DNA of 64,000 nucleotides from Kappaphycus alvarezii (Eukaryota; Rhodophyta; Florideophyceae; Gigartinales; Solieriaceae). The position numbers and the translations under genes are program-made. Of the stretch, positions 52,925 to 64,000 are shown piece after piece. Numbering within the stretch: position 1 is the stretch's first letter; each line of letters opens with the position of its first letter. The notes under the pieces are model-generated. The model had not been told where the DNA came from and did no database searches. It saw nothing but the letters and a program-made list of their open reading frames with translations. The stretch is from the NCBI GenBank assembly GCA_002205965.3, contig NADL03000079.1, forward strand, positions 310,001 to 374,000. Reading direction: 5' to 3'.

Positions 52925-54064
52925 TCAAAGCGGAGTGCCGCTGTAAAAGAATGGCTCTAACCTTCGAAAACCGTTCCATTGCGCGGGTGGCAACGGTTCT
53001 CGCGAGTTCCTTGACGACGGAGAACGCCGCCGGATGCCAACCTCCAAGCGTTGAGATGGGACAGGAACCAGCCTGTTTCTCCCAGGCAGCTCAGCAAGGA
53101 ACCCTTGGTATTTCCGCTGCTTCTCTGCGTGAGCTGCGTTGAGGCTTGTGAGTGGGTTGAAAGCCCTGGCTCTTGCGTGGGAGGGAGCGAGCGGGTTGAC
53201 AAAGGTTACGTCGAAGTAATCCGTGCCACCGGCGGCTCCCATCGCCCTGATATCCGGCCTCGTCCTGTTTTGGTAGTGTAGACGAGGTTCGATGAATGGA
53301 CGTCGGGCGGCTCTTGCAAGGTCGTTCCCCAGTAAAGTCACCTGGTTGTTATGGCGAGTATTCCGCTCGCAGCCAAAGCGACAATGTAGCAAGTGGTCCC
53401 CGTAGATATCCAGCATTTCATGGCATCCTGCTTTGGGGCAAGGGGTACCTGGGGCGAATAAGGGGGTTTGGCAAAAGTACTGGAACCACACGGAAAAGTC
53501 TTTGCTCTTGATGTGCGTCCTCAATCCAGGGCAAGGTGCACAGTAGACCCAGCCTTTGGCACCGGGGAGGGACATGCTAGCGCGGAAGGCGCGGGTGCGG
53601 ATGTTTCCGAGCGGCAAGGCCTCTTGCACAGCCATATGAATTGCATCTGTTAGCTTCTTCTGCGATGGTGGGTTGGATGAGCAGAAGTTGCTAAACGGAA
53701 TTCGTTCTGAGGGTCGACAAGAGGCGCTCCATGCGGTAAAGGCGGCTGTAGCATCCTCGTACTGCGTCAGGTCTTGAACACAGGACGGCAAAGACTTCTC
53801 GCATAACTGCTGCGTCGCGGCGCTGGACGCAAGAAACGAAGCGGCGGCGACATCTCGCGCGGAGGAGAGGCCGATTCCCAAGGTCGGCTTCTTCTCCTGT
53901 AGTGCCTTAATGGGCAGTTGCAGCTCCTTGAATATACAGTTGTCTAGCATTCCACCCGCTAAAGTGCGGCAGCACCTCTCGATTAAGCTGTCGAAGTATT
54001 CGGCCCCTTTCCGTACAGGAGGGCGGCACAACTCGCAAGAGGTATCCCACTTTGCAAACCCCAA
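52925..54064 (-). CDS. LINE-A C-terminal zinc motif and endonuclease, copy B
   Basis: The 379-codon frame has a post-RT region (PTLGIGLSSARDVAAASF), PLFAPGTPCP, and a C-x4-C-x9-H-x4-C-like motif in CPKAGCHEM...GDHLLHC (53395-53455). RTRPDIRAMG and DYFDVTFVNPLAP complete a restriction-like endonuclease. The last ~35 codons slip out of frame relative to copy A, which keeps ISTLGGWHP. Confidence 0.8.
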   Translation of the reverse strand: MGFAKWDTSCELCRPPVRKGAEYFDSLIERCCRTLAGGMLDNCIFKELQLPIKALQEKKPTLGIGLSSARDVAAASFLASSAATQQLCEKSLPSCVQDLTQYEDATAAFTAWSASCRPSERIPFSNFCSSNPPSQKKLTDAIHMAVQEALPLGNIRTRAFRASMSLPGAKGWVYCAPCPGLRTHIKSKDFSVWFQYFCQTPLFAPGTPCPKAGCHEMLDIYGDHLLHCRFGCERNTRHNNQVTLLGNDLARAARRPFIEPRLHYQNRTRPDIRAMGAAGGTDYFDVTFVNPLAPSHARARAFNPLTSLNAAHAEKQRKYQGFLAELPGRNRLVPVPSQRLEVGIRRRSPSSRNSREPLPPAQWNGFRRLEPFFYSGTPL

Positions 54065-54130
54065 AGCAGTTGCGCAGTAGTTGGAATGAAGCGTGGGTCC
54101 TCGATTTCCATGACAGCTGTAAGTAAAGGC

Positions 54131-54733
54131 TCAAGGGAGTATACATGGTCCAGGAAGTATTGTTCCATGAACGTTTGGGAGCCGATTGGCGCGTTCAAAA
54201 CCGAAGTACCAGCACTGTATTCTGCCGCATATCACAAGGGTATGCGGACTGAACCGACGCGGAGGGGGCGGTGGGCCACCATACTTTGCATTTCGAGACT
54301 GCCAGATGGAGACCACGACGTTTGGCCCGGGAGAAGACAGAACCTCGATTGCCTTGAGTATATCCTCGTGTTTGGCTACAATGTAGCCATCGTCGTGATA
54401 CCAAAGCTCCAAAAGCAGTGTGTCTAACCCTGTGTCCTCGTCGGGGGATCCCGACAATAGCTCTTTGATCTTTAGGGCGATGGGGTGGAGTACAAGAGCG
54501 AAAAGCAATCCGCTGAGCGGGTCTCCTTGCTGAGTACCCACAACACTCCGTATAGTCTCGAATCCCGTCCAGAGGAACGCTGGGTTGTTGTAGCAATACA
54601 GTACCCAAGGGAGCAACTGAGGAAAGAGGTTCCGGACTGCGTTAAAAAAGGAAGCACGGCTGCACAGGTTGAACGCATTCTTCAGGTCGACCGACAAGAG
54701 CGCATAATCAGAGCGTGTACCGAACTTGTTCAC
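54131..54733 (-). CDS. LINE-A reverse transcriptase, copy B
   Basis: The frame includes LLSVDLKNAFN, GTQQGDPLSGLLFAL and the YHDDG active site (54400-54383). YxDD with His and a following Gly is an unusual but internally consistent form, identical in copy A. RPIAVGETLRRLV of the same domain lies just upstream in another frame (54896-54708). Confidence 0.82.
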   Translation of the reverse strand: MNKFGTRSDYALLSVDLKNAFNLCSRASFFNAVRNLFPQLLPWVLYCYNNPAFLWTGFETIRSVVGTQQGDPLSGLLFALVLHPIALKIKELLSGSPDEDTGLDTLLLELWYHDDGYIVAKHEDILKAIEVLSSPGPNVVVSIWQSRNAKYGGPPPPPRRFSPHTLVICGRIQCWYFGFERANRLPNVHGTILPGPCILP

Positions 54734-54846
54734 GATGCGTCGAACACCGTGAACTACTGCATCTGTGCCTGACTTTGTAGCGATACCAACCTGAAGAGTC
54801 TGGAGTAAGTGGAGGCCTTCTCATGACCCGAGTAGCAAGGCAGCTA

Positions 54847-55179
54847 CTAACTAACCGTCGCAAAGTCTCTCCCACTGCAATGGGGCGCGGAGTCATGTCT
54901 TTCTTCGCAAGTGGTGTGAGTGGGGCTCCAGCAATCCACGGCGAGGGCAGTAGGAGCTTTTCCGGAAGCCAGGACGTTCAGAAGTTCTGTTAATGAATCC
55001 AAGAATTTCCCCTGCGAGGAAGATGTGGGTGTCCGTAGAAGCTCTTCGACGTGAGAGGGGCGAAGTCCGGATCCCCCCGGGGCTGAACCGGGTTTGAAAG
55101 AGCGAACTGCCCGCAAAACCTCATCTTTGTGATCGCTGAGATATCGGGGGTGCGGAAGGCGGTTCAAAGTGTTCCTCAT
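54847..55179 (-). CDS. LINE-A RT N-terminal segment, copy B
   Basis: It includes AVRSFKPGSAPGGSGLRPSH and LNVLASGKAPTAL, the segment that precedes the RT fingers. It is separated from neighbours by single-base shifts. Confidence 0.7.
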   Translation of the reverse strand: MRNTLNRLPHPRYLSDHKDEVLRAVRSFKPGSAPGGSGLRPSHVEELLRTPTSSSQGKFLDSLTELLNVLASGKAPTALAVDCWSPTHTTCEERHDSAPHCSGRDFATVS

Positions 55180-56191
55180 CCTCCCGGGAAGATTGAGGAT
55201 GTTTAGCTCGGAGGGCGTCAGACACCGATTTAGTGGCCGGTAACACCCCTAGAGATCCTAATGCCTGTGCAGCTTTCCCATATGCTCCTTCGCGGGCGAG
55301 TCTCATGGCACGACGAATGTTGGCCTGTTTCTGTTCCTGGGGCGTTAAAGTTCGTTTTGTTCGGGAGGTCGCTTGTTGAAGTGCGTTCTGCCATAAGGTT
55401 TGGAACTGTCCTGCATTCCACAATTCGAGCCGTTCTCTGATTAAGTCACTGGTTGATTGGACTTGCGTTTCGACGTTCGAACCGGTAGTACCTGAGGAAG
55501 GTGAAGTATTGGAAAGCATCACTGAAGGGAAAAGAAAAACTTTAGAGAGCTTCTCTTCCGCATCATTATGTCCGTGTGCACAAGCCCACGCTGCGTCATG
55601 CATGGCGACCGACAGGGAGTCACTCAGTGCTGATCGGAATCGTGTAGGGATATGAGACAACACAGGAATGTGGGTCGTAAAGATGTCCTCATGGCGGGGC
55701 AGGGGTTGTGCGTGGAGCGGAGCATGCCCTGGTGCGGGTTGCTGATCTGACGCGTGTCCAGTCGTGTGTGCGGGTCGCGGCGGTTGATCGTCGGCGATCG
55801 GGCGTGGGACCGGGACCGAAGACTGGCGGGGTTCATCCGCCTGCAACTGCGACTTGTGCAACGGAGCGTACTGCCTTGGCCTTGTGCCTACGGTACACTG
55901 AGGGCAGCGGACGTACGAGAACGAGTACAGTCCTTGCGGATCCGGACCTTTTACTTTGGAGCCGAGGTATTTGTGATGACAGGCACAGTACCAGTATCCG
56001 ATTTGAGCTAGACTTTTCTGCAGTTTGTGGATCTCATGGCAGCGGGGCGGACCGTGTCGGGATTGTGGCGTGTGCGTCGTGCGCAGATGGGCCAGCAAGT
56101 TTGCGACAGTCTGGAGTTGCGGCTGGGGCCTGCTGCAGAGGATACATTGACCGGGAGTAGGTAGTTCCCGGGTGGGTTGGGGCCTTTTCAA
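55121..56191 (-). CDS. LINE-A N-terminal zinc-finger segment, copy B
   Basis: This 356-codon frame is the longest version of the N-terminus: C2H2 finger (C16, C19, H35, H40), a second Cys/His cluster with RCPQC, a Pro/His-rich linker and a Gln/Arg-rich end. The start is the same ATG as 9656 in copy A. Confidence 0.7.
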   Translation of the reverse strand: MKRPQPTRELPTPGQCILCSRPQPQLQTVANLLAHLRTTHTPQSRHGPPRCHEIHKLQKSLAQIGYWYCACHHKYLGSKVKGPDPQGLYSFSYVRCPQCTVGTRPRQYAPLHKSQLQADEPRQSSVPVPRPIADDQPPRPAHTTGHASDQQPAPGHAPLHAQPLPRHEDIFTTHIPVLSHIPTRFRSALSDSLSVAMHDAAWACAHGHNDAEEKLSKVFLFPSVMLSNTSPSSGTTGSNVETQVQSTSDLIRERLELWNAGQFQTLWQNALQQATSRTKRTLTPQEQKQANIRRAMRLAREGAYGKAAQALGSLGVLPATKSVSDALRAKHPQSSREDEEHFEPPSAPPISQRSQR

Positions 56192-56303
56192 GTTGCGTGT
56201 TGAGAGCCAGTAATGCCGTTGTCACTCGAAGGCCGATGTTAGAGAGTAAAAGTATTCTTCTTGCCTACGGCCTGTGCCATGATGCTGTAAGCGCGAACAG
56301 TCC

Positions 56304-56425
56304 ACTAGTGACAATTTTCCAATCCCCTGAGGTCCTAGAACAGTGCACCCTACTAAGCGATTGGACTTACTACTGTACAGTACTGTACAGTGTGCCAATC
56401 CTCGGGACTTCCTGTCCTGTACAGT
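56304..56425. repeat. ~115-bp dispersed repeat with palindrome, copy B
   Basis: Same as 9770-9890. The 20-bp palindrome is at 56372-56391. Confidence 0.7.
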
Positions 56426-56666
56426 CGGTATGCACTTCGGACCTCCTTGTTCAAAACTGTAATTGTCACCCGTGCTTCACTGTCAGTTGATACAGCAATG
56501 CAATCAATCCGGTGCGGCGGAATTTGACCGTTTGGAATTTTGAAATTTTGTCCTCGTCAGCGGAGGAGACGGGAGCCTGCGGGATAGCCGATGGGCGATG
56601 CGATGAAGAAAGCGCGGTCGGGGTGTCGATGTTCTAAGCGATCGCCTTGGCAAAGAGAAGCAGGGG

Positions 56667-56896
56667 GGTGGGCGCCGGGCACCGAAGTCCACTTGACTTT
56701 GGATGGTACGAGAAGAAGTAAAACGAAGGGTGAGAGTATTGTGATACGTACCCCAGATGAACGTGGCGGGCAGGAAGAGAAGGTGGGTGCCGGGCACCGA
56801 AGTCCACTTGACTTTGGATGGTACGAGAAGAAGTAAAACGAAAGTGAGAGTAGCGTGATAACAAAATGAATGTGGCGGAAAGAGAATGTCAGTGAG
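56667..56896. repeat. Two ~115-bp tandem repeats, copy B
   Basis: Units start at 56667 and 56782. They are more regular than in copy A, which lacks a few bases in unit 1. Confidence 0.75.
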
Positions 56897-57170
56897 AAAA
56901 TAAAGGAGATCGCGCGTGCAAGGACGGCCTGCTGAATGGCACCGCCCGCCTCGTGGCGGCCCGCACAACGACGGGGGGACGAAGAGGGGGGGGAGGTAGG
57001 GTGGCTGACTAAGCAAACAAGCTGGAGATAGATCTTGACAACTTCTATGGGCTTTCAGTACATGTACCGATGGTCAAAGCAATGTACAAATCATGAACAG
57101 TAGTGAAGTTCGATGAAAATTAAATTCGCGATAATTTTAACATTGGTCAAAGTACGCTCCATTTTTTACC

Positions 57171-57400
57171 ATCGGATATAGCTTTTAAGGGTAAAACGCC
57201 CAAATCTTTTTCCTTTTTTACCACTAGATAACCTTCGATTTGGTGCTAGTTTGTAACATTTTACTCATCTAGTGCCTGCAGGTGGGTGCTTTAGCCAAGG
57301 GGGGGGAAATGTGGGGTGATTTAATATTTGAAAGATGTGCTCGGTTGTCAAAGGGGAAAAAGTTTGGGTTGTTTACTCTTGGAAATATATCTAATCTAGT
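57171..57400. repeat. Foldback repeat, copy B
   Basis: Counterpart of 10628-10857. Confidence 0.6.
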
Positions 57401-57919
57401 CAAAGTGATGTAGAGTCTTAAGGTTTTGAGCAACGGTTTACTGTATATCTATAGTTTTAGAGTATCTTTTCAGTAAACATTTGCGGGAACCCAAAATATC
57501 TTTTTAATTGCCTCACTTCCTGGCTCTCCATTACAATGACCTGTCCCCCCTAGTCTTCGGAAAATAGCCGTCCTGCATCCCTAATCAGTAAAGCACCCCA
57601 GTTTCTCCCCCCTTACTGTAAGTGTTATTTAGTGTTACCCATCAGTGACGACTTATCCTACACAGCGCGCTACCTGCGTGGATACAACCGACCAAAACTT
57701 CCATACATTAAAATATCCCAAGTATTTCCCCCTTACTGTAAATCGTTGTTTCACAACGAGATTTTTTCTCATTTGAGGACAGTGCCACGGCGTATAGACA
57801 CTAGGCAGTACAGTAATGTAGTTGGTGGTACATAAAAGTAGGTGGTGGTGGTGGATCTTAAGAGTTGCACAGTATCTACTCACTGCTACTCATTATGTCT
57901 CTGCGGCAAAGAAGTGTGC

Positions 57920-58640
57920 TGGGGGTATTCAAAATTTAAATACAAAGGTCGGCGGCGGGTGGAAACCTGTCGCGCCTGCACCACTTTTAGACTAAACGCA
58001 AAACGTGCAACGAAGTCACGAAGCTCCTTTCGAGGGGAGGAACCGCGACGGAAAGCAAGCCGGCGGAAGAAACCCCAGCCGTCATCGCCCGGGCCACCAT
58101 AGATATCAATCCCGACAGGGGAAAGGAGTATATTGCTTGGAGTGCGGTAGTTTTCGTAATGACGATGTTTGCAGCGCTTCACGAGGGTCGCGGCAGCGCC
58201 TTTGGTGACGCGCTTGGCGAGATGTGGTGGTGAGAGGAGGGGTGAGCAGCAGTAACGTCGATTGCGATATTAGTACTGTGAAGCCCATAGACAGCGTGAG
58301 TTTAGATGTCCATTTGTAACGCGGGGGAATCCGAATGTCGAGACGAATTGGGAATATGGTTGAGGAGCGGATGCTCGACGAGGGCGATGATCCAAACTTC
58401 CTTACAGAAGCGGGCGAGAACGTTGCAGAGGATGTGATTTCGGCGAATCAAACCGTCTTCGTATATGCAGGTCAAAGTGCGTTGGCTGCTTGGATCTAAG
58501 ACGGGTGCGACGTTCGCCGAGCGCCGGGAGCAGAGGTCCAGGGAATACGTCGATGCCGAGAAGGAGAGCCAGAGCGACTCTCCATGTAGAGGAGGACATA
58601 TACGTGCCGCGGTGGGGGTGAAGAAGAGAAGAGAAAACAT
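57920..58640 (-). mobile_element. LINE-B 3' part, copy B
   Basis: Counterpart of 11380-12100, almost unchanged. Confidence 0.7.
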
Positions 58641-58697
58641 AGGAGGAGGAAGGTATGTGTAAGAGAGTTTTCATGCTAGCTTTCTTGGATAAGGAAG

Positions 58698-59473
58698 TTA
58701 GACGACGAAGTAAACTACCCCATCATTCCCACCCTTTTGTTCCGTCATCGAAATGTTGTTCCGCCATTCGTTCATTCCTTTTGGATGTCGGTATCTACTG
58801 GTTGGCGGGACTTTTTTCCGATTCAGTAACCTCTTCAATATATCTGTGAATCTTTTCGTTTTGCTGCCCCCATTTCCCAACTTTCTTTCTTTATGAGTTA
58901 GCACACCGTCTAGTCGGGCTGCTTTCATTTCGCTACTTTCGACTATAGCTCTCGAACGTTCTATTTCCATTTCCTGTGCTCTGGACAGTACCTCCGCAGC
59001 ACTGAGCGTCTCGTTTTGCAACTTCTGTATTGCCTCCGTACCCTATTCATCCTTGCCGATTTCCGTTATCCATCTTTTGGCCACTCTTAGCTCATCCTCT
59101 ACACAGCAAAGGAGCTCTTCCAAAAAATTTGACTTGGCCCTCCTGCGCTTGTTGAGCAGTAGAATCACCCTCCTCTTTCATTTTTGTGCTTTCTCCAGAG
59201 AATCAAACTTTTCACCACAATACTCAGCTCTTGTCGAACGTTTTTACTCACTGCCAATTTTTCCTGGGATGAAATATGCATGGCACACATTTTCTCGCGA
59301 ATATCAATGAGCTCCTGAAGAAGAACATTACTTGAGGTGCAAGCCTGCCTTTATGCAAGCAAAAAACCCATTGCATCTTGAAAAGATTTTAACTCGACTC
59401 GAATTTGGTGCAAAAGAGACCGTCTCTCTTCAAGAGTGTGTCCTCGAAGGATGCCGCTGAAATCGTTAGCCAT
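58698..59473 (-). pseudogene. Charged helical ORF with stops, copy B
   Basis: Same ATG (59473-59471) and same stop positions as 12155-12925, plus five extra bases near 59160 that shift the frame. The longest open part is 59021-58698 (107 codons). Confidence 0.5.
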
Positions 59474-61668
59474 GAAACGTTTGACTCTTTGCATCAAATC
59501 GACTCCCTTACATAAATTCTTAATACATCAGAAACCTCAAACGAGTCATATCAACAATATCTACTCCCTCAACATCCCAGCTGACATCTTATAAAAATCT
59601 TGTAAAAGATTAGATAAGCCTTTATGTTACAATATATATTAAGGTAAAGGTGTACAATACGTTCTGAACTGATGTATTCTTGTAGAAAATACTTTAGAGT
59701 GATATTTTATCAAACAGTTAACGTACTGCTCTAAAATTCCATCGAAAACTGCAGCATCCTCTTTACCGTGTGATGATCTTGTTGTTTTCGTTTTTTGTGT
59801 CTACTTCACTCATCATTCGACTATATCTTATACTACCTCTAGTACCAACCGGCAGAAGTCGAACCTACTGCTTAAATGCGGATTTCGTGCTCGAAAATCC
59901 AACACAGTACGCCTATTCTGATATTTCCACGTCCCAATTTGTAATCTTGTAGATCTAACAGGTAGATAGCAACTACACTTACTGGCCTCATACATATACA
60001 TTAATCACGTATTGCAGGAAACGCAATCAATTTGAATACCAACAAAGAGTGAACGACGGGAACATTTCTCGAGCAATACACCGTTTGTGACTCACGAGGG
60101 AGGTACTCTCGTCAACTGCCATATGCAGTGCGTTATGGCAATACTGCGCGAATAATAATCTACCTTACAGACTCCGAATCAATTGCATATCAGCTCAAAT
60201 TTTACTTTCATGTCATCGACATCGAAGGCGGAGTTGAAGATTTTCAAGGGACTGGATATAAGAGGTGAAAGTTGAGCAAAAAGCCTCCAGAACCGACAGG
60301 ATCGTTGAACAATGTTTCTTGTGCTGCATTCCTGCTTGCGTTCCTCGGATACAGTCTTCGCACTATTATGAACGTGTAGGGCATTGAATCTTAACTTTCG
60401 AAATCGAAACGGTTTCCACCGCTTGTGGCGTCGAGAATGGAGAGGTTTTTGAGTACTTTGAGGAGCTGATAATGGCATCTGGTGATGTAAACATCTTCTG
60501 CGTACTACAGTTAATGGCAGAAGATGGTCCTGTTCCGAACTTTTTTGTCCTTACAAATTATTATCTCCGTAATGTTGAGTAAAATAGGTTGCATGGCTAA
60601 CTCGAACATAAATCTGTTGTGATTATGACCTTGCTATACCACCTGCACATTATGGATGATGTTAGATCCAACCTACAGATGTGAAGGTCTGTATACGTAT
60701 GGATGATGTTAGTTCCAACCGACGGATGTGAAGGTCTGTATACGTAACAGCATAAGACCAGACGATTGTAGCGAGACCTGCCTAGAATCCATATTGTTCG
60801 GATGAAGGTAATGGTCTTACTGGTTTGCGAGGTGATTCTTTCGGGGAAACGAACATTTCCCAGAAGAGCACGATTTAAAACTCCACGCTGCTGAAGGAAT
60901 ATTTTTCTTTTGAAGTCTCAAAAGTAGGATTACAATCGAGTGGGATGGTGCTCCACTTGTAAGATTCAACATGTAGTTGCGAGTGATTGGCAAGGACCAT
61001 AATAACCACGCTATTAGTTGGCGGAAGAACCATCAGAGGACTTAAAAGACTTGACAGACTCACTATGTACTATTTTATGTGCCAATCTTGTGGGCTGAAA
61101 GACACTAAGCTCTTGATGTGTATAGCTGAAGAGGTTATAGCTTCCGTTCTATGATAGAGCTCGTGTTGGATGGCCTGGTCCCGATAGGTATCAAATTTCC
61201 AGTGTTCCGATGTTATATCTTCCTCTTTGTTCCATCAATGAGGGATTGCGTTTCTCCTTTATACCAGACCTGGCATAATATTATTCCTCAGCATGTCCTC
61301 CGGAAACAGTTGTAGAACCATCAGCCGAATTGTGCTACTTAATTTCGATACAGACTCTTCTCAAGTTTCCAACGCGACCCTGGTATAGACCAAGAGAAGT
61401 TCAGTGCATTTTAGGGGACAATTTTCATCTTTGAATTATTGTGAGGGCACGGTGGGAAATTCCCTGAGCTGGTTAGTGGCTTTCCAGAGATGATGCCTGT
61501 CCTTGCATGATATTTTTACTATTTTACGATTGGTTCGATCCAGGGTCTGTCGTAAAAAGAGGCCTCGCAGGGGTAAATTTTGAGTTTGGCCGTATTGGAC
61601 TGAAAGGATCTCCAACGGATGCACAGTTTGCGATGTCAGAGCGATGTTCTTGGAGTCCCAAAAGACCA
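59474..61668. other. No recognisable gene, copy B
   Basis: Counterpart of 12926-15116, including the 47-bp tandem duplication at 60651-60744. Confidence 0.5.
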
Positions 61669-61775
61669 GTGACAATTTTTACTCCCGTGAGATCCCAAAC
61701 TAGTGCATCCTACTAAGCGATTGGATATATTGCAGTACTGCATGCCCATCCTCGGAACGTCGGTCCTGTACGCTT

Positions 61776-62010
61776 TCGTGTCTTTGACGCCCTGGGCGAC
61801 GGCGGCCAGGGTCTCTGCCTTGCTTTTTTCACTGCTTCCCGTCGTGGTCTCCCCATCAACAGGAGCGTCGCGACCTCTTTACCTGTTTTGCGCTTAGTCT
61901 CCAATTGATGTAGGCGCGGTAGGTTTCAATCCGCGCCTGTATTTGTAGTTAATTTTTGAATTACCCTCCGCACTCTTTTTTGCCATATTGTAAAACTCGT
62001 AAATATTTAC
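61776..62010 (+). mobile_element. LINE-B tail, uninterrupted (empty site for gypsy)
   Basis: This continuous tail equals 15223-15302 joined to 24491-24660. The single GTCTC near 61850 is the target of the gypsy insertion in copy A. Confidence 0.8.
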
Positions 62011-63034
62011 CATCACGGTATGCTTCTTACATTTTCCTTTCCGATACTGCAATTTTCTCTAGCTAGGGATTGAATAAAGATAATCAGATTGCGCAAGTCA
62101 GAAACCAGCAATTCAATTCCAAAAGAAAATATTGACCCTTTGAAACTGGAAAAAGGTTTGGGTGTTTTACTCTTGGAAGATATTTCCGATCTTTGAAACG
62201 TGGAGTCCTCTGCCATCTAGTATTGGGGCAGAGGCTAGCTCGCTTCGCGGCATAGACGGGAGATAGAATTACTAGCGGGATAGAGTCGATCGGGATGAAG
62301 GTATCTTAGAGAGCGATAGCGATTGAGGAGGTGGCACAGGAGGAATGAAATGGAGAGGAAAGGACCTGTCATGGAGATACACGTACAAATCAGAGGGATA
62401 CTTGGAACTATACGACTGGCAGGAAGAATATGGGAAGGGTGGGAAGCTTTTATGTTGCTCCGGTCCATCCAGGTGCACGGTCAAGTCCAACACGCGCCAT
62501 AGAACGGCGTGTTAGGGAACGAAGAGTGGGTCAATAAAGAATACTGGTGTGAATAGCGATGTGAAGAAGTCTACACTCCAGAAATCGATTTTTAAAGAGG
62601 AGGGGGAATGATGGAGTAGCCTACTTTGTCTTTTGACAATTCTATCGGGGTCTAAATGGTGTTTGAAGAGAAGGAAAGGAGAAAAGAGAAACGGGTCTGC
62701 GCATTTCAAAGGCACCTGCGCTTTGACTATTATTTTATTTCGGAAAAGATGAGTGTAATAGAAAATTGCTGCTCATGGCCAGCAAATAGGTGGGAATTTC
62801 ACGCTTGTTGGGGATAAAAGGCCTGGTTGAAGCCAGTGGCTAGTTTTTCGGAGACTATGATCTGAACAATACAGCTTCGAAGTAAACGTTTATCATCTTT
62901 GAGATGCAGTTAGATAGAGTTATTGCCAAGAAATCTATAATTGCAAACAAAATGATTCTTTTCTCTGCCTATCGTCCAACATCATTCTTTTTAGTTTTTC
63001 ATTGACAAAACACCCCCATAGGAGACAGTTTTAG
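62011..63034. other. No recognisable gene, copy B
   Basis: Counterpart of 24661-25679, with the short dispersed motif at 62146-62195. Confidence 0.5.
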
Positions 63035-63862
63035 ATGCTGTCTACGAGACAATTCAGGACGCGATTACCACGGGAGATTGTAGGAGGCAAGCGTTTTGCG
63101 CATCTGTGGGGTTTGCCTGTTCTAAACAGTTCTTGCTTCTGCGCGCTGCGCTCCGGACTATTGATGAACATTGAGGTCCAGCAATTCTACCTGTGGCTCC
63201 GATATCACAATCGTGTCCCTTTGTTCGCTCCTGACACACCATGCCCGAGATTTAGTTGCCCTGCCATGTTGGGTGTATGCGGCGCCCCTTCACTGTCTTC
63301 ACTTCTCCCAGAAAGCCACTGTCCACGACCTAAAAGCTAGTCTTTGGACCCGGGACTGGATAAAAGCCGTTCATTACATCATCATGGAATTAAAAGAGGG
63401 AATCCAGCTCTGAAATCCGAGTATTGGAGCTATGCGAGTCCAAGGAGGGACTGAATTTTAATGACATATATTTCGTAAATACTTTTCCGCCGTCAAACAG
63501 AAGGTTGAAACCTTCAACCCGCTTACCTCCCGTGCGCCGCAGTACGAAGCGCAAAATAAAGAAGGTATCAACCATTCATTGCAACTTCCCCTCGGAAAGA
63601 ACTCGTCCCCCTGTCCATATCCACCATTGGATATTGGCATCCAGACGCATACGCTATCCTAGCCGAAATCGGAATAGGCGTTTCTTTCAGGGATACGGAA
63701 TTGCTTATGAAGGCTAACGGGATATTCACGCAATGTCACGCTGCGGCCGCTAGAATTTCCAAACTTTCCTGCCTTGTTGCTGGCCTTCAGCCGGATTTCA
63801 GGCAGTTTGTACTCTTTCATCACTGCTTTCCTATTTTTCTACGCGGAACGCTGGCGTAAAAT
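63035..63862 (+). mobile_element. LINE-A-like 3' fragment, copy B
   Basis: Counterpart of 25680-26501. The block continues to the window end. Confidence 0.7.
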
Positions 63863-64000
63863 GGCATCAACGGAAAAACACCAACTAAACGGCAGAAGAG
63901 TTATCAAAAGTTACTAGGGAGGTGAAGTAGAATTTTTCTGACAAGGACTAGGGGTGAATGTGTAAGAAGAGTCACTTCTTTAGTAACGAATCCGATAAGG

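Larger units (their letters stand above)
47253..64000. repeat. Large direct duplication, copy B
   Basis: This is collinear with 1-26642 minus the solo LTR and the gypsy element. It continues beyond the window. See copy A. Confidence 0.93.

Overview
The window is repeat-rich eukaryotic DNA, and I recognise no complete, intact host gene in it. Nearly everything identifiable is a retrotransposon or a retrotransposon relic: one Ty3/gypsy-like element, three Ty1/copia-like elements or remnants nested in one another, solo LTRs, and many broken copies of two non-LTR (LINE) families. Both LINE families carry a C-terminal Cys-Cys-His-Cys motif and restriction-like endonuclease signature, as R2/HERO-type elements do. 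The host is not determined. LTR copia elements primed by half of initiator tRNA-Met, RLE-type LINEs and roughly balanced base composition would fit a repeat-rich alga such as a florideophyte red alga, but this is a weak inference.

Layout. Positions 1-26642 (copy A) and 47253-64000 (copy B) are two copies of the same block in the same orientation. Copy B runs off the window. Copy A differs mainly by two clean insertions that copy B lacks: a 719-bp solo LTR (1721-2439, target duplication ACTTA) and a 9,188-bp gypsy element (15303-24490, target duplication GTCTC). The undisrupted target sites are visible in copy B near 48963 and 61852. Both insertions therefore came after the duplication, or the two copies are haplotypes wrongly placed in tandem by assembly.

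Shared block, in order: LINE-A C-terminal debris (minus), a LINE-B fragment (plus), a broken ORF of unknown function (3927-5562 and 50446-52111), a nearly full-length LINE-A (minus, 6330-9656 and 52925-56191) with a tandem-repeat leader, a foldback repeat, a LINE-B 3' part (minus), a helical ORF interrupted by three stops (12155-12925), about 2 kb without recognisable genes, a LINE-B tail (plus, the gypsy target in copy A), and a LINE-A 3' fragment (plus).

The spacer 26643-47252 holds LINE-B debris, a solo LTR and a three-level nest. Copia-1 (29504-43633, plus) was broken by a 5'-truncated Copia-2 (32126-40579, plus), and Copia-2 in turn by Copia-3 (33772-39304, minus). A LINE-A fragment also sits inside Copia-1.

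The most interesting biology is in two places. The gypsy element appears to carry an acidic ORF inside the U3 part of its LTR, plus a C-terminal extension of integrase made of two copies of an unrecognised ~135-residue domain. In Copia-3 (and its relative Copia-1) the primer-binding site matches the anticodon arm of initiator tRNA-Met, and the Gag start codon lies inside it. Many frames are broken by single-base indels even in elements whose LTRs are almost identical, so sequencing or assembly indels must be considered alongside real decay.
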